From assembly GCA_037976565.1 (NCBI GenBank), contig CP137672.1, forward strand, positions 20,546,335 through 20,610,334: a stretch of DNA of 64,000 nucleotides, in the 5' to 3' direction. This stretch comes from Mesocentrotus franciscanus (Eukaryota > Echinodermata > Echinoidea > Camarodonta > Strongylocentrotidae). The notes beneath the pieces were generated by a model that worked only from the letters and a program-made list of their open reading frames with translations, ran no database searches and was not told where the DNA came from. This document shows positions 34,101 through 43,100 of this stretch, one piece after another; the stretch's first letter is position 1; every line of letters starts with the position of its first letter. A program made the position numbers and the translations under genes.

Positions 34101-37100
34101 GGAGGAGTGAAGGAGGATAGTGGTCTCTTAGTGGCCTTCAAACAGACCCCACTTCACATGGCAGTGGCCAACAGGCATGCTGAAGTTGTAGGTGTCTTCA
34201 TGGAACATAGAAGTGAGTTCAGTTGGACCTCCTTGATATCTAGTAGATACTCTTCATTCCAATTGTGCTAAAGTTGGTCTGATAAATTTTCCATCTACAC
34301 ATTTCAGAAAAAAATGGGGAAAAAATCCTATTGATGAAAGGATTCATTATTTTTAATCTTATTAACAGTAATGACACAGATATTTGGAAAGATGCCAATT
34401 ATTCCCCTAAAATGGGTACTTGAGGAGCTTATGATAAAAACCTATTCATGAGAAACTACTTGTCTGTGGGTGTGATTTAAGCTTTCTCATCAAATCTCAC
34501 AAACACTTTCACTCATTTTGGGAATCTGAATCTCAAAATGCTCTGAAATCTCTGAAAAGTGTAAATAATTGAACTGTATAAATATTGAGTTTGATTTTTT
34601 TTGTTGGTCCCCTCTTGTACTTTCCCTATATTCCTTTTCTCTCAGATTAACTCACCAATTTTTGTAAAAGAAATGAAATTATAAAAACAATCAAATTTGC
34701 AGAAAATGCAGTACTAGACTCTTGTGGATACTTTTTACTGTATTTTAATGATTACCGGGTATGCAATCTTTAGTGGCGTACTTCTTTTTGTTTGTTCCTG
34801 TGAATAGCCCAAGTCTTACAGTCTAGAAATGGGATCCAGATCATCCCAGACTGTATCCTCTGGGATTCAAATTGCCAGACAGTCCTCGGCTGCTTTTTTT
34901 TCAAGTGAAAATGGGGGCAAAATCCAGTACTATACTCATCTTGGCACTATTCATTTTTTTGAGCAATATGCAATACTGAACCCATTGACTACAAATATCT
35001 CTCATTCGCCAGGAGTCAATAGAAAAACCACCCAGAACTAGTATGCAATGGGTTCAGCATTCATTGAATAATCTCTTCCATTACTTTGATATATAGCCCA
35101 AGCCCTTCAGTCTAGAGACGGTATCCAAATCATCCCAGACTTCAACCTCCACGACTCTAACGACCAGACCGTCCTGGGCCTGGCCCTGTGGACAGGACTG
35201 CACAGCTTCGCAGCCCAGCTCCTTCATGCAGGAGCCAACATCAACTACACGACAGGAGATGGCCTGACCCTGCTCCACCTTGCCATTCAGAAGCAGGATA
35301 CCTCCAGTGCTCTCTTTCTCCTGGAGCACCAGGCCGATATCAACATCAAGTAAGTGTCATTGATCATTCTCAGTGTTTAGTGTGTGTACCTGTTGAGTAA
35401 TAATCAGGGCATCGTATCACGAAACCTAACCATCGTAAGTACAAGTTCGCTGACAACCCATTGAAACGCATGTATTAAATGTGGCTCTAGGACACCTACC
35501 CCCTGGACAACCACCCCGGATAACCACCCCCAGATAACCACCCCTAGGATAACCACCCTCTAGAGCAACTACCCCCTAGGACAACTACCCCTAGGGCAAC
35601 CACCCTCTCGGACGACTACCCCTTGGACAACTACCCCCGGACAACTACCCCCAGACAACTACCCCCCGGACAACTACCCCCTAGGACAACTACCCCCCCA
35701 GACAACTATCCTAGGGGGTAGTTGTCTGGGGGATAGTTGTCCGGATACGATTAAATGTAACATGCGTTTCAATGAGATGTTGCTGAACTTGTACTTATGT
35801 ACAGTTTTGTGAAATGATGACCTGCATTTTATGGGTTATACCTTTACTTGGGTAATAATTAGCATTTTACACCATCAAATTTGCATTTAACAACTTTCTA
35901 TAAAATGAAGAAGAAAGAAATTGTGTAGCATGTCTCTTCAAAAAAAATTGTAGCAATTTCTTGGTTGAAAATCAGTTTATAACAGAATTGAACTCCAATA
36001 AAAAGGCAAGAGGAGTAGAAAGAAAAGGACAACAATATTAATGGAAAGAGGTGCTGTGAAATCTGAAAAAAGAACTTCTGTGATCTTTCAATGGAAGGAG
36101 GACCTGAGCACCGATCATTGAGAACCATCTGTATTCATATTTATCCAGCTGTGAGGCACACAAAATGTTCATCCCTCAGATGATTACTTTCAAATCTATG
36201 AACTAACTGTTATTTTTACTTTTATCCTGTACCCTTATAGAACTAAAGATGGAGAGAACCCCCTTCAGTTGGCGATCAAGAGGCATCTACCAGTGGTTGT
36301 GGATGCTCTGTGCGTGAGAGGGGCAAACATGAACACCCCTGACGAGAATGGAAACCCACCCCTATGGGTAGCCCTAGAGAGTGGGCAGGAAGACATTGCC
36401 TCAACGCTGGTGAGTGGTTCTGCCTTCATCTTCTTACCATTTCTATTTGTGCTACAAAATGCAATAACTCTCCTGAATCCTCCCAAGAGTTGAATTCTAG
36501 AGGTTTGATAATGAAAAATATTGTAATTGTTCATGAAAGAAGGCATGCTTTAAGGTGCAGTATTTGAATCTATGTCAAAGGACTGCAGTTGCCACACTTG
36601 ACCCAGGTGAAATACTGGGTACCGATGGGAGGAAATTCCTTTAAGGCCCCATTGCCTTAGCAGGTCATTGAGACTAAATCTGGGGTATTAAACCCTGTGA
36701 TAAGCTGTGGGTGCTTTACTACTAGGGAACAAGATATGTGTAACAAAGCTGGATTACTGAATGACTATTTAGTGTTTTTGAAATATTTTCTAAAATACAT
36801 ATTTAGCGTGATTTAACGACCCATTTATGATATTGTATCTAGCACTCTTTGACAAAGAAAAAAAATCTTCTTTTTTTCCTTTGTAACCTTAAAAATGAAC
36901 TTATGAATTGTGAAGTTTGATATCATGGAATACAGTAGCAACAATGAAAATATGAATCAGGATTAAATCTTGTCTCATGAAATCCTAGTCATGATTGATA
37001 TTTCTAACTACATTGCACTGTAAAGATTAAAAATGACTAGAGTTTTTTCATCCCCCGACTGACTGAATGTTGCTGTAGTCTGCAAAAATCTGCATTGAAT

Positions 37101-40100
37101 ATATTTTCATAAACACACTCGGGTTTACTGAATAGACCTATCAAACCTATCTTCTATCATGATTTTCATCTAGGTAAGGCATGGTTGTGATACAACGGCT
37201 TGGGGTACAGGTGAAGGAGGTATGCAGCAGACATTACTCCATAGAGCCATTGATGATAACAACCAGGCAGTGGCATGTTTTCTTATTAGGAGGTAGGTTG
37301 CAAACTGATGCAGAGAAACCTGTAAAGAAAAATCCCTCAAGGGAGACAAGAAAGGTGTTTTTTATCTGCAGGTTGTCTTTAGAGACAGATTCCTGTGATA
37401 TAAGTTTCAATTAGAAACACTTATCTTTTGGACAAAAATTTTGTCTTTAAAGGTACTATGTCCCATTTGCAGGCCAAAAAAATGAAAAGGTTAAATTCAA
37501 ACGGCATTTGAAAGACAATACTAATTTAGAACTTCCCTAAAAAAAGGGGGGCTTGAAAATATCTTTAATTGGGAAAATAACGACTATTAGTTGTCGAATC
37601 GACTTAGGAGCTATAGAGCCAGTAAGTAATAGTCTGATTTTCAGACCATTGTACCGAATGGTCGTACGTTTTATGCTGCGCAAAGATTCAATCAGTTTAA
37701 TTTTGGCCATTACAAGAAGTGGGTTATTGATGTAGACAAATGCTCATGTACCCTTTACAGCTCATTTTATGTATGTTATTACCAAAGATGAAAAAGCCAG
37801 TCAGTCACTCAATAGTGTCTGACAGTGAAGTCTAGCAAGTAAACAGGTTTCCTTGCATAATTTGAATATTAGGACACTGATAACGTTTAAATTTCACAGA
37901 TAGGACATACATGACATATTCATAATTCCTGCAAAGTACTACAGAATTTGATGTTGGCTGCAAAAGGGACATAGTATCTTTAAAGTCTGGTGGCCTTTCG
38001 ATACAGGCGGTCGAAAAATATTTTGGCTAAATGTGGGTTACTCTTTGGGTCTTTTCTGTCTTGTTTTTGTTGGTTTATTTCCACCTGATATTAAATATTT
38101 GATAGCTTCGTATCTGTTTGGATATCATTTGTATCAGAACTTATTAAAATGAAATACAAGTGTTAAATATTTGATGAATGATCAGCATGTCTGTGTATGT
38201 ACTTGTGTACTATTTTGTATATGCACTTAGAAGTTAGAATCGTGTTTGCTGCCACCTTATGTATTGACTGATATAGAACTGATATCTGTGTTTGCAATAA
38301 AACAAATTTCTTTGAGTCGAAGAGAAAAATAAAGTCTCATGATATGTTTTACAGTTCTTAGTGAAAAGCTGACCAACTGAAAGTTAATCTAGTGTTTACA
38401 TTTTGGCTGTAGTACAGGTTTTCATGAATCCTAAAAGTCCTGTCTTTGTGTCTCTTCTTTTGAAACAGCTTGTGCGATGTGAACAGTACCAGGAGGCCTG
38501 GACCTAATGGGGAGGGTCCAGATGAGGCGTTTGACGGTCAAGGTCCCCTTCACCATGCCTGTGAATGGGGCCAGGAACAAGTGGTCCAGTGCCTTATTGA
38601 ACATCAGGCTGATATCAACGCTAAGGTGAGTATAATGTGAATGGTCGTACAAGACCAGGACCTAATGGGGAGGGACCTGATAAGGCATGTAATGTTCAGG
38701 GTCCCCTTCACCATGCCTGTGAATGGGGCCAGGAACAAGTGGTCCAGTGCCTTATTGAACATCAGGCTGATATCAACGCTAAGGTGAGTATAATGCGAAT
38801 GGTCGTACAAGACCAGGACCTAATGGGGAGGGACCTGATAAGGCGTGTAATGTTCAGGGTCCCCTTCACCATGCCTGTGAATGGGGCCAGGAACAAGTAG
38901 TCCAGTGCCTTATTGAACATCAGGCTGATATCAATGCGAAGATGAATCAAGAGGTTGTGTTATGAAGGATCTAAACCATGATGACAGTGTCTAAAGAGAG
39001 CAATAACATGCACCATTAAGTGCGGGGAATTTCATTAGTTCCTCTTAATTGTTTTCTTTCCTATGCCATTGAGAGGATAGTCATAATGATAGACATCTAT
39101 ATCATCACATAGTTTTTTCTAAGAATGCTGCTTTACCAAGCCATAATTGAAATGAATGTAATCTTGCTTTTAATAATAATATCGAATATTTAGGATCGCT
39201 AAAAACAATAAGTACCATAGCGCTTACAAATACAAATATATGAAAAGAGGACAAAAATGTACAGTACAGGAAGTATATCACATAGATCATTGGGGAAAAA
39301 AGGTGAGTTTTGAGGGATCTTTTGAAGGTGGCAAGACAGGTAATTTCCCTTATGGAAAGAGGGATGCTGTTTTGAATGTCAGTTTTGGTCCAAAACTGAA
39401 GATCAAACTTTAATATCTGAATTTTTCTCACCACACTCCAGGATGCTGAGGGTCGAACGCCTCTTCACATCGCCATCAGCAACCAACATCCGACAATCAT
39501 CAGTCTCATCATGTCCCATCCACTCCTGGATTTGACGTTACGAGACAAGGGTGGTCTGACGCCCTTCGCTGCTGCCCTTACCTTCAAGAACAACAAAGCT
39601 GCCCAGGCAATACTCGATAGAGAACCGAGAGCAGCTGAACAGGTATGATGTATAACAAGTTATCAACAGTCTATGAACGTTTTAAGATTTATGATAGACT
39701 CTTGAATGCTGATGAGTCGGAATTGAAGGGATTGAGAAATTTATTTCTAATTCATCTTGACTGTGCCATGAACCAGAAATATGGCAGAAGAAACAGGACA
39801 GATATAGAAAATAACATTTTTCTTGCAAAGTGTGTTTTACTCTTCATAGTTATGTGGACCTCTTTGAAAGGAATAAAAGCTATCAACTCTTTCTCATTTA
39901 TTTTTTCTTCAAAGTAAAAAGCCAGGATAGAAGGTAATAAAAAAATCCACTCTATATTAGGGTGAATTATTATAATATTGAGTAGACTCATGTTCTCGCA
40001 CATTTGTGTTATTAAACAATCAGCTTTTAAAAGAAATTTAATGTTAATGTCTTAAAACAAAAAGTATTTGATTGTTTATTAAAGTCAGTATTTTCCCTGT

Positions 40101-43100
40101 TACAAGGGGGAATTGACTTTTGCGCCATGATGACACTCCCTTCCTCCACTTTTCCTTGTCTTAAGCATCCTCTGTCTCTCTATTCTTTATCTATTGATAT
40201 TAAGATGAGGTATAAAAACCGGTTAAACTAGGGAAAGAGAGCAGACACAAAGAATGGGCATCGTTCAGCAAGAGAAATAGAAGGAGAGAGAGAAACAGAG
40301 AAACAGACAGGCACAGAAATAGAAAGAGAAGGGAGAGAAAGAGAGAGAGAAAAAAGAGGGAGAGAGAGAGAGAGAGAAGGGGGAGAAAGATGGAAAAAAG
40401 AAATCAAGGGGGCATTTGAAATCTCTTAACAATAACCGCATGGGATTTTTTCCCGTAACAGCTGGACAACAAAGGCAGAAACTTCCTCCATGTTGCCGTT
40501 GAGAAGTCGGACATCGAAAGCGTGTTGTTCCTGATCAGTGTAAGGGCCAACGTCACTTCTCGAATTCAAGACTCATCTCAACTCACCCCACTTCACTTAG
40601 CAGTCCAGGCTGGTTCTGAGATCATCGTCAGGAACCTGGTAAGTCAACAAATATTGGGAATTGTAGATGACAAAGCAATCATGATGGTAAATTTGCTCTG
40701 ATTGGAAAGCACAATTACTATGTAGAATGTTGGGTTATATCATTAAAATGGGGACAAAGAATTCAATGACTTGGTGTCATAACTTCAGCTGACAATGATG
40801 AGGAACTTTGTAATTCAACAAATGTTGGGAATGTTGAGAACTAGAAAACACAAAATTAAACATACATGTAATATGAAGAGTTTTTTCTCAACCATGGTGA
40901 CAAAGAAGTCAACTACTTGATGTCATGACTATTATATAGGTTAAAATTTTCTGGTGGAAATGGATTCATTTCATTAAATGACCATTTCTCATGAGTTTGT
41001 CTGAGTATCTTGGTCTTGACTTTTAATGGTTTTAATCCTGTAGAAATAATTATGTCTTGTAAAATACGATAAGTGAAGGCAATGTTTCCCCTTCCACATC
41101 GCTTCTGGAGATATGGCTTTGATTTTTTTTTAAAGATTTTGATGCTTTTACCCATTCCCTTTTTTTCTCCCCCTCTTAATTTCATATTGTCCGATATTCT
41201 TTTCGTAGTTATTAGCAGGTGCAAGTGTGATGGCCCTCAATAATCACAAGCAGAACGCTCTGCACATGGCCGCATCTAAAGACCATTCTACGATCTGCAG
41301 TATCCTCATCGAGAATGGCATCAACGTCGATGCCAAAGATGACAATAACAACAGTGGTTAGTATTTGAAAGAATGATAATACTATACTGGGTTTACATAG
41401 TACCTGATATGTCTACAATGTCTCTAAGCATTTTACACATGTATTTAGGAGATGAAAGAAGTAGTTGTGGCAATGGAAATTCAACACATTAATTGATTAA
41501 TTAAAAAAATCAAGTTAATAATAGAAGGAGTTTCCCTTTTCAGACCCAAGATGTTAAGGTAGATAACATGCATTATGCTTTTCTCTATATTGCGGAAGTT
41601 GAATGAAAAGATGATAGGAAATATTTTTCATCAATCCTTAACAGATGTAAACTCTTCATATTGTTTTAGGAAAATATTTCATGAAGATTTACTATAATAG
41701 TAGTTATGGAACATCAGCGACCTTTGTTGATGTAAGAATGTTGATTAATAAAATCCTGTTCTTTATAGATTTATTTAAAGGATTCAAATTGATTCTCAAA
41801 ACTTATTTCTCCTTTCATGTAGCAAATTGTTGTTAAATGTTATTCTGATGTACTTTCCGACTAGTCACAAATAACTCTCCATCATCCTTCAGTGGTAAGA
41901 TGTAGGAGAGAATACTAGGAAGGTTGCATTGAGGTGTACTGTTGGTGCTTTGATATATGCTCTGGAGATAATTCCTTTCAAAGATGTTGGGTTTGGGTTG
42001 TGGTTAGGGTTTACAATTGTATTTCAGGTATGCTTCGAATTCAAATGAGGGTTACATCAAGTGTTTAGGTCCAGGGTTGAAATCAAGAATAATATAGGAT
42101 GGTGGCTGTGGAGCAATGGTCTTCCAATGGGCACTCTTTGTTCTTGTTGTTGTATGTATACAGCTCTTCACATAGCAGTGCAATATGGAAACCTGAACAG
42201 TGCTCGGGTACTCCTGACTGAATCGAGCATCGATGCGGAGGCATTTAACACAAGGTGAGTTAACAGGAGTATCACTCACATAAAGAATTCAGAAAATACT
42301 GGATTTTATAAAAGAAAAATCCTTCTTCTTCAGATTTGCTGTAAATAATAAAATTGAGTTCTGGTTAAGCTTGTACAGTATGCTGAAATATTACTTATGA
42401 CTGAAACGGTACAATTAGTTAAAAGTTATGTGAATAACTTAATATTCATTTCTGTTTGTAGGCTTAGAATTGTATACTTACCAGAGCTGCTCAAGAAATA
42501 ATAAATAAATTCTATCTCTCCACAGGGGCCAGACACCCATGCACCTACTGGGTCAGTATGGCCGGGACAACGCCGCGGCCATCTTTGACCTGTTCCGGGA
42601 GTGCATGCCCCAGTACCCGCTGGACAAGCAGGACGCCGAGGGCAACACGGTGCTGCTGCTGGCCTACCAGAAGGGCAACGGGGCCATCTGTAGGGCCATC
42701 GTCCGGGCTGGGGCGAGTCTGGGGATCATGAACAAACAGGGGGTGTCCATCTTCAATGCCCAGGTGGCCACCAGGCAACTGCTTTTCAGGCTTTTAGGTA
42801 GGGTCATAGTCAGATTTCATGATGATAACAATAATATTCAATTATATTGCATGAAGATGTGATGACCCTATGCACTTTAAAAATGTTTATAGTATCATCA
42901 TCCTAGCTTTAGCTCTAGCAGCTTTCTTTTTAACACACAGTGCAACTCAAAAAGCAAATCCTGCAAGGTACACCTTTTGTCATATAGCTTGAAAGCGATG
43001 GCCATTAATAAAATACCTTGTCTAAGGATACACATACCATGTAGAGAATTGAACCCTCAACCAATTCTTGCTTGAGAGTCAAGTGAATGAAAGACTGTAC

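Noticed and set aside
35081..35329. 82-codon minus-strand frame opposite ANKFY1 exon 13
   Set aside because: Antisense shadow of a well-supported coding exon.
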